Source: Dendronalium phyllosphericum CENA369
GTDB lineage: Bacteria; Cyanobacteriota; Cyanobacteriia; Cyanobacteriales; Nostocaceae
Direction of reading: 5' to 3'
Length of the DNA stretch: 38,904 bases
Assembly: GCF_016056275.1 (NCBI RefSeq)
Contig: NZ_JAECZA010000037.1
Location: 1-38,904, forward strand
Below the pieces are notes generated by a model. The model did not search any database. It was not told the origin of the DNA and was given only the letters and a program-made list of their open reading frames with translations. Positions 8,613-16,738 of the stretch are shown here, piece by piece. The position numbers were made by a program, and so were the translations under genes. Each line of letters starts with the position of its first letter. The first letter of the stretch is position 1.

Positions 8613-9347
8613 TTAATAATTCAAACGACCGATCGCAAAATGTCGCTCGTTCCAGGAGTAGTATTGCGAGTTAGCAAAAGTACTCCAAGTGTATCCGACA
8701 ATTTCTTGAGCTTGATTAGAGTATAATCTCAGCACTCCTTGTCCTAAACCATCATGAAACGAGCCATCTGCTTGATAACGTGTGTCAGTTTTACCATGTC
8801 CTGACCGACTTTGATCGATGACTTTAATTGACCACTGTTTAGTATTGGGTACAACTGGTTTTGAGAATAGTCTTTGTGTTGGAGATTCTACAACTAATAG
8901 AACGTGTCCAGTATTATCTTCGCCTTCTGAATACTTAATCGCAATAATGTCTCCAGCTTGGATTTGTCCTAACTTAATAATTTTTTGAAAGCGATTTTGA
9001 TTGATAATACTGTTGTAATAGTTTTTAGCTAAAGGACGTTGTGTATCCATCCATCGTTGAAAAAATTCTGGTGTCCAGCCATAACTATGAGATAATAGCT
9101 TGTTGAGAAATCCACTACAATCTGCTTTCGAGATATAATCTTTAGCCCCTGCAATTCCTTTCCAACTGACAAGTGTAGGTTCGTGTTGATATTTGTTATT
9201 TTTCTGATGTAATCCGTTCAATAATATCAACGCATCTTTAAGATGCTGTGGTTGTTTAACAGCTTGTACCTTTCTTATCGAAGATAAAGTTATTCCAGCT
9301 GCACTACCCAAACTCCAGCCGAGAAAGAATCGTCTTGATATTAGCAT
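8613..9347 (-). CDS. Tat-exported NlpC/P60-like cysteine hydrolase
   Basis: A 244-residue protein opening with SRRFFLG (4-10), a near-consensus twin-arginine signal, then a hydrophobic stretch ending about VQA (27-29). The mature part has features of the NlpC/P60 papain-like fold: ADCSGFLNKL with a candidate nucleophile Cys77, AGDIIAI (131-137), GHVLLVVE with His148, and a possible third residue at VIDQS (Asp178). Such enzymes cut cell-wall peptides or act as amidases, but this sequence is divergent, so the substrate is open. The stop is followed by a convergent gap with the Hsp70-like gene. The gene lies 48 bp downstream of the methyltransferase gene and may be read with it. Confidence 0.6.
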   Translation of the reverse strand: MLISRRFFLGWSLGSAAGITLSSIRKVQAVKQPQHLKDALILLNGLHQKNNKYQHEPTLVSWKGIAGAKDYISKADCSGFLNKLLSHSYGWTPEFFQRWMDTQRPLAKNYYNSIINQNRFQKIIKLGQIQAGDIIAIKYSEGEDNTGHVLLVVESPTQRLFSKPVVPNTKQWSIKVIDQSRSGHGKTDTRYQADGSFHDGLGQGVLRLYSNQAQEIVGYTWSTFANSQYYSWNERHFAIGRLNY

Positions 9348-9370
9348 AGAGATTGTACTTCAATTATTTT

Positions 9371-9391
9371 CGCCGACCTACTTAGTCGGCG
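9371..9391. repeat. CGCCGAC hairpin
   Basis: Perfect 7-bp stem CGCCGAC (9371-9377) with GTCGGCG (9385-9391) and a CTACTTA loop, in the 48-bp gap between two minus-strand genes. On the minus strand it is followed by an A-rich stretch, not T, so it is more likely a processing or stability hairpin. The 14-mer CGACCTACTTAGTC (9374-9387) recurs at 20107-20120. Confidence 0.6.
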
Positions 9392-9395
9392 GGTG

Positions 9396-10238
9396 TTACT
9401 TATTGCCACACAATAAGCCAAACCGAACTAACCCGCGCTCATAACCGCGACGCATTAATCCCAGCGATAATGCCCCTTGGATGGTAGTCCAACCAGCATT
9501 TAGTAAGCCCCAAAGCGCTTGAGGAGTGAATGCCGAATCAATTACCACATTCCAAAATGGGGCAACAGCCTGCGACCAATCAGCAGTACGGACATTGTTT
9601 AATGGTAGTTGATAGGCGATCGCTTCATACTCTGGCAACGAAATTACATAAGGCAAACAATACACTCGATAAATATCCTGCAAGTGTTTTTGTTCGTCTG
9701 CTGTCAGTGGCGTGTCATCAGTAGGTCGATGACACCAAGTAACCATAATCAAAGTGCCGCCTGGTTTCAACACCCGATAGCACTCCTGCATAAACTTGGT
9801 TTTATCTGGCATGTGTTCGCCACTTTCTAAAGACCAAACCAAGTCAAAAGAATTGTCCGCAAAAGGCATTGCTTGAGCATCTGCGACCAAAAACTGACTT
9901 CTAGCACTCAAACCAGCCTGTTGGGCGCGTTCTGCTGCTCTTTTAGCTTGCACGGGACTTAAAGTAATCCCTGTTGCTCTAGCATTAAACTTATTTGCTA
10001 GGTATAAAGAACTGCCGCCAATCCCACAGCCGACATCAAGAATATTCTCTGCTGTCTGTACCCCAGCCCAATTGAGTAGTTCTTCAATTAAATCAATTTG
10101 AGCCTGACGGCGGTCTTTTGTTTGGCTACCATCGACCCCGTAGTAGCCGTGGTGCATGTGTTCGCCCCAAACCTGCTCCCACAGCCCAGAGGAAGCATCG
10201 TAAAACTGCTGAATTTGCTGGTAAAGTGTTGCACTCAT
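9396..10238 (-). CDS. Gamma-tocopherol C-methyltransferase-like SAM methyltransferase
   Basis: A 280-residue class I SAM-dependent methyltransferase. The N-terminal signature FYDASSGLWEQVWGEHMHHGYY (12-33) is characteristic of the tocopherol methyltransferase (VTE4) group, followed by motif I ILDVGCGIGG (66-75), the VADAQAMPF acidic motif, WSLESGEHM, and the post-motif RVLKPGG. The group methylates gamma- to alpha-tocopherol in membranes using SAM; the protein has no transit or signal sequence here, as expected in cyanobacteria. Related small-molecule C-methyltransferases share these motifs, so substrate is inferred from family resemblance. Likely first gene of a two-gene unit with the NlpC/P60-like gene. 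Confidence 0.8.
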   Translation of the reverse strand: MSATLYQQIQQFYDASSGLWEQVWGEHMHHGYYGVDGSQTKDRRQAQIDLIEELLNWAGVQTAENILDVGCGIGGSSLYLANKFNARATGITLSPVQAKRAAERAQQAGLSARSQFLVADAQAMPFADNSFDLVWSLESGEHMPDKTKFMQECYRVLKPGGTLIMVTWCHRPTDDTPLTADEQKHLQDIYRVYCLPYVISLPEYEAIAYQLPLNNVRTADWSQAVAPFWNVVIDSAFTPQALWGLLNAGWTTIQGALSLGLMRRGYERGLVRFGLLCGNK

Positions 10239-10327
10239 GAAAAAAGCAGTGTCAAAACAAAGCAGAATTTAAATAAACATACTGGTAGAGTACCATGTGT
10301 GTTTTTAATTAAATAAGGATGTTTTTG

Positions 10328-10367
10328 CTTCCAGAAAAGAGCGGCCCATCTGCTCTTGTTATGGAAG
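10328..10367 (+). promoter_or_regulatory. Two-tier hairpin upstream of ktrB
   Basis: CTTCCA (10328-10333) pairs with TGGAAG (10362-10367), and inside it AAGAGC (10337-10342) pairs with GCTCTT (10352-10357). The element lies 67 bases before the ktrB ATG and no T-tract follows directly. It could be a 5' leader element; I see no match to the known c-di-AMP riboswitch consensus. Confidence 0.35.
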
Positions 10368-10434
10368 AATTTCTATTTTGTACCTCGAACAACCGCCAAG
10401 AGAAGATTTTATCACTTTAAATTTTTAATTGTTT

Positions 10435-11769
10435 ATGACTGTTTCTCGTACAGTTTGTCTGGGATTTCTAGCTGTCATCGCTGTCGGAACCATTCTGCTA
10501 ATGATGCCTTTTTCAACTAGCGATGGTAGTTGGAACGACCCAATTGTAGCGTTGTTCACCTCAACATCCGCAGTTTGTGTTACTGGTTTATCAGTGGTCG
10601 ATCCCGGTACTTATTTTTCTTTTTGGGGTCAGTTGTTTATGACACTGTTAGTTCAGATTGGTGGTTTGGGTTACATGACCAGCACCACCTTTTTGATTCT
10701 ATTGATTGGACGCAAGTTTGACCTGCGACAAAAAATAGCAATTCAACAATCTTTAGACCGACCAGGAATGCATGGTAGCGCCCAAGTTATCCGCTCAATT
10801 ATCGCCACGACATTGATTTTTGAAATCACAGGCATATTTTTACTATTGCCAGCATTTGTTCCCGATTATGGATGGAATCAAGGACTTTGGCTGGCGATTT
10901 TTCATAGTATTAATGCTTGGAACAATGCAGGTTTTAGTCTTTTTAAAGATAACTTAATTGGATATCAGTCATCTTTTTTAGTAGTTTTTACTATTACATT
11001 TTTGATTATCTTTGGGGGAATTGGTTATCAAGTAATTTTAGAAATGTATATTTGGTTGCGCGATCGCCTATTAAAGCAAAAAGTCTGTTTGGTGTTTTCA
11101 CTAGATTTTAAAGTTGCAATCAGTACAACAATTATGCTTTTATTCCTGGGTACAATTGCATTTTTATCTATAGAAGTAAGAAACCCTGAAACATTTGGCT
11201 CGCTCAATTTTCAAGACCAATTATTAGTGGCTTGGTTTCAATCGGTTACTCCTAGAACCGCTGGTTTTAACACTATTGATATTGGCAAAATGACCACTGC
11301 TGGTTTATTTATCACAATTGCACTCATGTTTATTGGTGCAAGTCCAGGTGGTACTGGAGGCGGTATAAAAACTACTACTCTCAGAGTTCTTAGCAGTTGT
11401 ACTAAAGCAATTCTTCAAGGGAAAGAAGAAGTTTTATTGTATGACCGTAAAATAGCCATATCTTTAATTTTAAAAGCTATTGGCGTTTTAGTTGGTTCCA
11501 TCGCTACCGTAATTATTGCGACAATTTTAATTTCTCTTACAGATCCAGAATTGGATTTTATTCAAATTTTATTTGAAGTAGTATCAGCTTTTGCGACAGT
11601 AGGTCTTTCTACAGGTATCACAGCAAATATCTCCGTAGTAGCAAAACTGATCTTAATTGCCACAATGTATGTAGGAAGAGTAGGTGTTTTACTACTGATG
11701 TCTGCTGTACTAGGAGACCCTCGCCCTAGCAGGATTCACTATCCTGAAGAAAATTTACTTGTAGGATAG
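10435..11769 (+). CDS. ktrB: Potassium uptake channel subunit KtrB (TrkH/NtpJ family)
   Basis: The 444-residue pore subunit of a Ktr K+ uptake system in the plasma membrane. It has the four-fold M1-P-M2 layout, with selectivity-filter loops at SAVCVTGLS, AWNNAGFSL, PRTAGFNT and AFATVGLSTG, each carrying the key Gly. The SPGGTGGGIKTTT segment between repeats is a conserved gating-loop region of this family. The ATG at 10435 is used; an in-frame TTG at 10429 adds two residues without better ribosome-binding support. The ktrA gene follows after 162 bp on the same strand. Family assignment is firm. Confidence 0.92.
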   Translation: MTVSRTVCLGFLAVIAVGTILLMMPFSTSDGSWNDPIVALFTSTSAVCVTGLSVVDPGTYFSFWGQLFMTLLVQIGGLGYMTSTTFLILLIGRKFDLRQKIAIQQSLDRPGMHGSAQVIRSIIATTLIFEITGIFLLLPAFVPDYGWNQGLWLAIFHSINAWNNAGFSLFKDNLIGYQSSFLVVFTITFLIIFGGIGYQVILEMYIWLRDRLLKQKVCLVFSLDFKVAISTTIMLLFLGTIAFLSIEVRNPETFGSLNFQDQLLVAWFQSVTPRTAGFNTIDIGKMTTAGLFITIALMFIGASPGGTGGGIKTTTLRVLSSCTKAILQGKEEVLLYDRKIAISLILKAIGVLVGSIATVIIATILISLTDPELDFIQILFEVVSAFATVGLSTGITANISVVAKLILIATMYVGRVGVLLLMSAVLGDPRPSRIHYPEENLLVG

Positions 11770-11931
11770 TCATTTAGGAACAGAGAATTGGAGAATCAAG
11801 AAAATAACTCAATAATCTCCATTACCTAAACTGATAAAATACAAATGAATCAGCAAACAATAAAACTTTTAATAATTCGATTTAGCTGTTTTTTGGTCTA
11901 AATACAGAAAGTTAATATAAGGATAATAACT

Positions 11932-12627
11932 GTGAATCTTTCATCATTAGGCTTTTTTCGCAGTTTGCGTAAAGATAACAACCAATTTGCTGTAATTGGG
12001 CTAGGTCGTTTTGGTAGATCCGTCTGTTCAACACTGCACATATTGGGTTATCAAGTGCTGGCGACAGATATTGATGAAAAGCGAGTATCAGAAGCATTGA
12101 ATGACCGGATAGTTGGTCATGCTTTACAACTAGACTCAACCGAACCAAGTGCCCTTAAAGAAGCTGGGATTTTTGAATTTGATACGACAATCGTTGCAAT
12201 TGGTAACTACGTTCAAGAAAGCATCATTACCACTTTAAATGTAAAAGAAGGTGGTGTCCCCCATGTAGTTGCTAAAGCTTCTAGCGAAGTTCACCAGAAG
12301 TTGTTAAAAAGAGTGGGAGCAGACCATGTTGTATTTCCTGAATACGAGGCTGGTTGTGCTTTAGCACGAACGCTTACCAAACCATCTATCTTAGATCGAT
12401 TCGATCTCGATCCCGATAATAGTATTGTCGAGTTAATTGTACCTGATGAATTTCATGGCAAAACGGTTGCCGAACTTCAACTTCGTAACCGTTATGGTTT
12501 AAATTTATTAGCTGTGAGTCAAGACGGCAAATTTAAAATTAATCCCGAACCAAACAATCGTTTAGAACGGGGATCGGCAATGGTAGTTATTGGCTGCAAT
12601 AAAGATATTAATCGCTTACCGATTTAA
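11932..12627 (+). CDS. ktrA: Potassium uptake regulatory subunit KtrA
   Basis: The 231-residue cytosolic RCK/TrkA protein that forms a ring gating KtrB in response to nucleotides. Residues about 18-135 are a Rossmann RCK_N domain with VIGLGRFGRS (21-30) and the acidic TDIDE (45-49) at the end of beta-2. Residues about 140-231 are the RCK_C domain (VELIVPDEFHGKTVAEL, ending NRLERGSAMVVIG). It begins with GTG, supported by AAGG about 9 bases upstream. It lies 162 bp after ktrB on the same strand; together they make a complete Ktr system. Confidence 0.9.
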   Translation: MNLSSLGFFRSLRKDNNQFAVIGLGRFGRSVCSTLHILGYQVLATDIDEKRVSEALNDRIVGHALQLDSTEPSALKEAGIFEFDTTIVAIGNYVQESIITTLNVKEGGVPHVVAKASSEVHQKLLKRVGADHVVFPEYEAGCALARTLTKPSILDRFDLDPDNSIVELIVPDEFHGKTVAELQLRNRYGLNLLAVSQDGKFKINPEPNNRLERGSAMVVIGCNKDINRLPI

Positions 12628-12693
12628 TATTAGGGTCATTTGTCAGCGATCAGTGGTCAGTAGTCAATAGCAACTAACAACTGACTCTTGGAA

Positions 12694-12766
12694 AGACGCG
12701 ATTAATCGCGTCTCTACGACAACGGAATTTTGTATAGACAAGGGTTAATCGCGTCTCTACGACAAC
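12694..12766. repeat. Dispersed GACGCGATTAATCGCGTC palindrome, two copies
   Basis: A perfect 20-base palindrome AGACGCGATTAATCGCGTCT lies at 12694-12713. Its right half and flank (12702-12723) recur as a 22-base direct copy at 12745-12766. The second copy ends 8 bases before the hemW stop. The same core appears at 29100-29119 and in tandem at 30251-30342, so it is a dispersed repeat of this genome. Confidence 0.85.
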
Positions 12767-12773
12767 TGACAAA

Positions 12774-13967
12774 TCACCCCAAAAAGCTAAACAAATCTGC
12801 CAAAACTACATTAGAAAATAAAAAACCATCGGGATCACATAAGCGCAACCTTCCTTCGACAATTTCCACCCAACCTTTATCAAAATGCGATCGCAAACAT
12901 TTGTGAATCTCATCTACTTTCTGTTCCCCAAATTCCGCTGCTAAAGCAGCTAAATTCACACCTTCTGCTAAACGCAACCCCAACATCAAAGTTTCTAACA
13001 AGATTTCCTCTGGTGGTGTCACTTCCCAATCGATTACACCGTCATTGGCTATTAAATCTTGCACCCATCGGTAATACTCTTGCGTCTTGCGGGGACGAGT
13101 AAAGCGCTTCCCCTCTATATAACTAGCCGCACCCATGCCAAACCCATAATAGGGACGATTTTCCCAATAAACTCGATTATGACGACATTGATGGTTGGGT
13201 TGAGCATAGTTGGAAATTTCATAATGTTCGTAACCCGCACTAGTCAAAACTTGCTGCCCCATCTGGTACATTTTGACTGTGGTTTCATCCGTCGGTAAAG
13301 GGCGATCGCCGGGTTTGTAGTAACGACCAAAAGCTGTTCCTGGCTCTATGGTAAGGTCATATATAGATATGTGAGTCGATCCCAGCGCTACAGCTTTATC
13401 TAGAGAATCCTGCCATTGACCTAAAGACTGATGCGGCAAGCCAGAAATCAAGTCTATACTAAATTCGGGAAGCTCAACTTGCTGGATTAATTCCACAGCT
13501 GCAAGAATATCCACAACTGAGTGCGATCGCCCAGCGATTTTTAACAATTCGTCCTGAAACGCTTGTACGCCCAAACTTACCCGGTTCACACCTGCGCGCC
13601 GATAGCCTGCTAAATGTGCCAAATCAAATGTGCCTGGGTCCATTTCCATCGAGATTTCTGCTTGCGAAGCAATACCAAAGCGTCCTTCTATAGCTTCTAA
13701 GATACGTTGCAACTGCTCTATCGATAGCAGCGAAGGAGTACCGCCACCAAAGAAAATAGTCTTTAGGGGTTGACCGAAAGCAGGTGTAATGGCAATTTCT
13801 TGACACAGCACCTCAACATATTGGGAGATAGTAGCAGATGTTTCGCCCCGCAAGCGATCGCCCACCACAAACACAGGGAAATCACAATAAAAGCACCGCC
13901 GTCTGCAAAAGGGAACATGTATATAAGCAGAACTAGCAATGCTTGAAATATTTACTTTTTGACTCAT
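12774..13967 (-). CDS. hemW: Heme chaperone HemW (radical SAM)
   Basis: A 397-residue radical SAM protein of the HemN-like family, formerly annotated as oxygen-independent coproporphyrinogen oxidase. The cluster motif C21-RRR-C25-FY-C28-DFPVF follows YIHVPF at the N-terminus, and the FFGGGTPSLL, EMDPGTFD, GVNRVSLGVQAF and SIDLISGLPHQ segments are all present. CxxxCxxC followed by DF, rather than the HemN-type CxxxCxxCxC, points to HemW, which binds heme and hands it to respiratory or other hemoproteins. It is divergent from the PIN-TRAM gene across a 253-bp gap. The 3' end touches a dispersed repeat. Confidence 0.9.
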   Translation of the reverse strand: MSQKVNISSIASSAYIHVPFCRRRCFYCDFPVFVVGDRLRGETSATISQYVEVLCQEIAITPAFGQPLKTIFFGGGTPSLLSIEQLQRILEAIEGRFGIASQAEISMEMDPGTFDLAHLAGYRRAGVNRVSLGVQAFQDELLKIAGRSHSVVDILAAVELIQQVELPEFSIDLISGLPHQSLGQWQDSLDKAVALGSTHISIYDLTIEPGTAFGRYYKPGDRPLPTDETTVKMYQMGQQVLTSAGYEHYEISNYAQPNHQCRHNRVYWENRPYYGFGMGAASYIEGKRFTRPRKTQEYYRWVQDLIANDGVIDWEVTPPEEILLETLMLGLRLAEGVNLAALAAEFGEQKVDEIHKCLRSHFDKGWVEIVEGRLRLCDPDGFLFSNVVLADLFSFLG

Positions 13968-14220
13968 CGTGAGAAAGAATTAATTCATTCAACAGAAAAT
14001 TACAAACAATGAAATAAGTAGTTTTCTTACAAGTTTTTATCGTTTTACAACAAATTTATGAAAAACATTAAGAGAAAGCACTTTGGTTATAATATTTGCA
14101 GATATTCCCTGCTTAAAACCCTAATGTAAGTCAATATTGATTAATCTCTCTAATCGAGAACATTAAAAATACTTGACTCGATCTTATCGGGTAACACAAT
14201 CGCAGGAAAACAAGACAACC

Positions 14221-15297
14221 ATGCTTGATGCCATTATTATTCTCTCATTTATCCTGGCAGCAGCGGGAATAGGGTTCTACAGCATTGAACTACTACCCAA
14301 TGGTGCTTTAGACCGAGTAACGAACCTGGAAGCTTTACGCTTAGTTGTTGCTGTCTTTGCCGCCATTATTGGTGGCGCTGTTGGACTCAGTTTCCAAACG
14401 ACATATCGTCGCTTAGAGGCACAAGTCCGGGAATTGCCCCTAGAAGTGATCTTAACTCGTGCGATTGGGTTAGTCATTGGGCTGTTGTTAGCGAACTTAA
14501 TGCTAGCCCCATTATTTTTGCTGCCCATCCCAACAGATTTTAGCTTTATTAAACCCTTGGTGGCAGTAGTTGGCAGTATTATACTTTCTGTCACTGGGAT
14601 GAATTTAGCAGATACCCACGGGCGAGGTTTATTGCGGTTCATCAATCCCAACACTGTAGAAACGCTGGTAGTAGAAGGAACGCTAAAACCTGCCAACACC
14701 AAAGTTTTAGATACTAGCTGTATTATTGATGGTCGGATTGAAGCACTCCTAGAAACAGGTTTTCTAGAAGGGCAAATTATCGTACCGCAGTTTGTTTTGC
14801 AAGAGTTGCAACAAGTCGCCGATGCTAGCAAAGACCAAAAACGGGTGCGAGGACGGCGAGGACTAGAGATTCTCAACCGCATTAAGGAAGCTTACCCCGA
14901 TCGCATCTCGATCAACCCAGCTGACTACGAAGATATTTCTACGGTGGATGCGAAATTAGTCCGCTTCGCCCAAGAAATCAGCGGCACACTGCTAACTAAT
15001 GACTACAATTTGTCGAAAGTTGCCAGCGTCCAAAAAGTACCTGTTTTGAATGTTAACGACTTAGTAAATGCCGTCCGTCCTACCTATTTACCTGGTGACA
15101 ATCTTGACCTGAAAATTCTCAAAGAAGGCAAAGAACCCAGTCAAGGCATTGGCTACTTAGACGATGGCACAATGGTTGTCGTCGAAGAAGGCAGCAGTTA
15201 TGTAGGTGGTGAATTGCGAGTGGTAGTCACTAGTGCTTTGCAAACCACAGCAGGAAGAATGATTTTTGCTAAACCTCAAGCTTCAGCATTGGCATGA
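14221..15297 (+). CDS. PIN-TRAM membrane protein (YacL-like)
   Basis: A 358-residue protein with four N-terminal transmembrane segments (about 2-24, 38-58, 79-101, 108-126), a cytosolic PIN nuclease-like domain (about 160-285) and a C-terminal TRAM domain (about 287-345). The PIN acidic residues are present: Asp164 in VLDTS, Glu195 in LQELQ, Asp243 and Asp261 in TNDYN, so it may be an active metal-dependent RNase. TRAM domains bind RNA. This architecture is the YacL family of Firmicutes and cyanobacteria, whose role is not settled. The ATG at 14221 is chosen because the hydrophobic first segment begins there; a TTG at 14173 gives a 16-residue extension. Confidence 0.85.
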   Translation: MLDAIIILSFILAAAGIGFYSIELLPNGALDRVTNLEALRLVVAVFAAIIGGAVGLSFQTTYRRLEAQVRELPLEVILTRAIGLVIGLLLANLMLAPLFLLPIPTDFSFIKPLVAVVGSIILSVTGMNLADTHGRGLLRFINPNTVETLVVEGTLKPANTKVLDTSCIIDGRIEALLETGFLEGQIIVPQFVLQELQQVADASKDQKRVRGRRGLEILNRIKEAYPDRISINPADYEDISTVDAKLVRFAQEISGTLLTNDYNLSKVASVQKVPVLNVNDLVNAVRPTYLPGDNLDLKILKEGKEPSQGIGYLDDGTMVVVEEGSSYVGGELRVVVTSALQTTAGRMIFAKPQASALA

Positions 15298-15534
15298 GGG
15301 AAATGTTGAGTGCAATTAAAGTTAAATTGTGCGGATACATAAATGTCGGTGTAGGTTGACTGCACCGATTATTTATTTTTTAAATAGAAGAGAATTGAAC
15401 ATTTGCGATCGCCTCATCTTAACAGCTCCAGAAAATATATTTTTAGAACATCAAGTAACTTGCAACTAGCTTGATTTTTGATTAAAAATGTGAGTTAACA
15501 AATATTGAGTTTGTTTGTAAAGTCAGCATTTGAT

Positions 15535-15574
15535 TACCAACTAGGTTGATTTTGTCTAACTAAGTTGGTATGAT
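15535..15574 (+). promoter_or_regulatory. Promoter with overlapping operator-like dyad
   Basis: A -35-like TTGATT (15546-15551) and a -10 TATGAT (15569-15574) are separated by exactly 17 bases. Perfect 8-bp arms TACCAACT (15535-15542) and AGTTGGTA (15563-15570) flank the -35 and run into the -10, with further weaker pairing inside. A bound dimer here would block polymerase. A related half lies 75 bp upstream. The regulator is unknown. Confidence 0.5.
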
Positions 15575-15644
15575 AGCTCCGACAGTGAAATTACGTAAGT
15601 ATTCTAGTTGTAAATATAGATAGAAATAAAATCAGTAAAATTTG

Positions 15645-15674
15645 AACGCCTAGCAACACCAAGATTAGGGCGTT
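15645..15674 (+). promoter_or_regulatory. Leader hairpin before ModA-like gene
   Basis: AACGCC (15645-15650) pairs with GGCGTT (15669-15674), extended by two A-T pairs with one bulged G. Only TTT follows before a C, so it is a weak terminator at best. It would lie about 65 bases into a transcript from the 15569 promoter and could be an attenuator or a stability element. Confidence 0.35.
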
Positions 15675-15730
15675 TCTAACCAAAAATTTATGTATTAGCA
15701 ATACCAGTAAGGTTTAATTCGATACTAACT

Positions 15731-16681
15731 ATGAAACAGCAATTTTTTGCATTTTCATTGACAGCTTGTGCTGTCAGTGCGATCGTACCAACCCAAGCCT
15801 TTGCTGTCACCTTATATGGTGCGGGTAGTTTGCAGAATAGCCTTACGGAAGTAGCGCAAGCTTTTACAAAAGAGTATGGTATCAATATTGATACATACTT
15901 TGGCCCTTCAGGTTTAACAGAACAAAAGATAGAGCAAGAGATATCCACCAAAGGTCAATCAACTGATGTTTTTGCCAGTGCTGATTTAGGCAATCCTCAA
16001 AAACTCTTTGTCAAGGGTTTGAGCGAACCTGTGAAAAATTTTACCAGCAATCGCATGACAGCTATTGTCAGACCGGGGTTAACTGGTGTCACATCAGATA
16101 ATTTGTTGGACTTCTTACTAAATACTAATATCAAAGTTGGAACCTCAACACCTGGATCTGACCCATCTGGAGATTATGCATGGCAGATATTTGATAAAGC
16201 AGATGCGGTTAAATCAGGTAATTCTCAAATTCTCAAAAATAAAGCCTTACAACTAGTTGGTGGAAATCCTTCTGCACCATCAGTTCCTACTGGGCAAAAC
16301 AATTTAATTTACTTCCTGAAAACAAATCCAACGGTAGATATCTTTTTAGCCTATTACACCAGTGGAAAATCTGCTCAAAAACTAGAACAAGGTAATGATT
16401 TGCAAATAGTAGAGTTACCTGACTATTTAGCAACAAAGGCTGATTATGGACTGACTGTATTAAAAAACGCCGATCCTGATGGCGAAAAATTAGCTGCATA
16501 TATCCTCTCATCACAAGGACAAGCAATTCTATCGAAGTATGGATTTAGTTCTCCAACTGTTACTCAGTCGGTTCCAGAACATCAAGGAATTGGAGGATAT
16601 GTATTGGCTTTAAGTATTGCTCTTGCTATGCATAAAAAGTTGAATCTTGCTCAAAAAACTGAACGTAAAATTAGGAGCTAA
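15731..16681 (+). CDS. ModA-like binding protein with PEP-CTERM-like tail
   Basis: A 316-residue exported substrate-binding protein of the molybdate/sulfate-type superfamily (SBP_bac_11/ModA-like). A Sec signal (1-25, cut near AFA) precedes LYGAGSLQNSLTEVAQAFTKEY, the typical first strand and helix. FGPSGLTEQKIEQ, ADVFASAD-like TDVFASADLGNP and GTSTPGSDPSGDYAWQIF follow family order and supply oxyanion-binding segments. Unusually, after the domain ends near 278 there is VPEH (281-284), a hydrophobic stretch (about 286-300) and a basic tail (HKK...KTERKIRS), a layout like a PEP-CTERM sorting signal. No permease or ATPase gene is adjacent, and the next gene encodes a clear PEP-CTERM protein after 57 bp. 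Ligand specificity cannot be assigned. Confidence 0.75.
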   Translation: MKQQFFAFSLTACAVSAIVPTQAFAVTLYGAGSLQNSLTEVAQAFTKEYGINIDTYFGPSGLTEQKIEQEISTKGQSTDVFASADLGNPQKLFVKGLSEPVKNFTSNRMTAIVRPGLTGVTSDNLLDFLLNTNIKVGTSTPGSDPSGDYAWQIFDKADAVKSGNSQILKNKALQLVGGNPSAPSVPTGQNNLIYFLKTNPTVDIFLAYYTSGKSAQKLEQGNDLQIVELPDYLATKADYGLTVLKNADPDGEKLAAYILSSQGQAILSKYGFSSPTVTQSVPEHQGIGGYVLALSIALAMHKKLNLAQKTERKIRS

Positions 16682-16738
16682 CTATAGTTACTGCACAATT
16701 TTTAGAAAACTTATTTATTTTTCAACTTAACTATTTTC

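Larger units (their letters stand above)
15298..15730. other. Regulatory region upstream of ModA-like gene
   Basis: This 433-bp gap has no convincing gene. It holds a near-consensus promoter overlapped by an inverted repeat (15535-15574), a leader hairpin (15645-15674), and a 15-of-16 direct repeat of the sequence CAACTAGSTTGATTTT at 15463-15478 and 15538-15553. A CAAGT-A-ACTTG dyad is at about 15452-15462. Confidence 0.6.

Noticed and set aside
9371-9391. Intrinsic terminator between the methyltransferase and NlpC/P60-like genes
   Set aside because: On the minus strand the stem is followed by an A-rich sequence, not a T-tract.
10328-10434. c-di-AMP (ydaO-type) riboswitch upstream of ktrB
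   Set aside because: The context fits, but the conserved core sequences and junction of that riboswitch are not visible; only a simple nested hairpin is seen.
12774-13967. HemN (oxygen-independent coproporphyrinogen oxidase)
   Set aside because: The CxxxCxxC motif is followed by DF as in HemW, and it lacks the extra Cys of the HemN motif.
14277-14882. 201-residue minus-strand reading frame
   Set aside because: It lies entirely antisense to the PIN-TRAM gene, whose domains are clear; its low-complexity Ser/Arg-rich product has no motif.
15575-15730. Molybdenum cofactor riboswitch upstream of the ModA-like gene
   Set aside because: The leader has only one short bulged stem and lacks the multi-stem architecture of that RNA.
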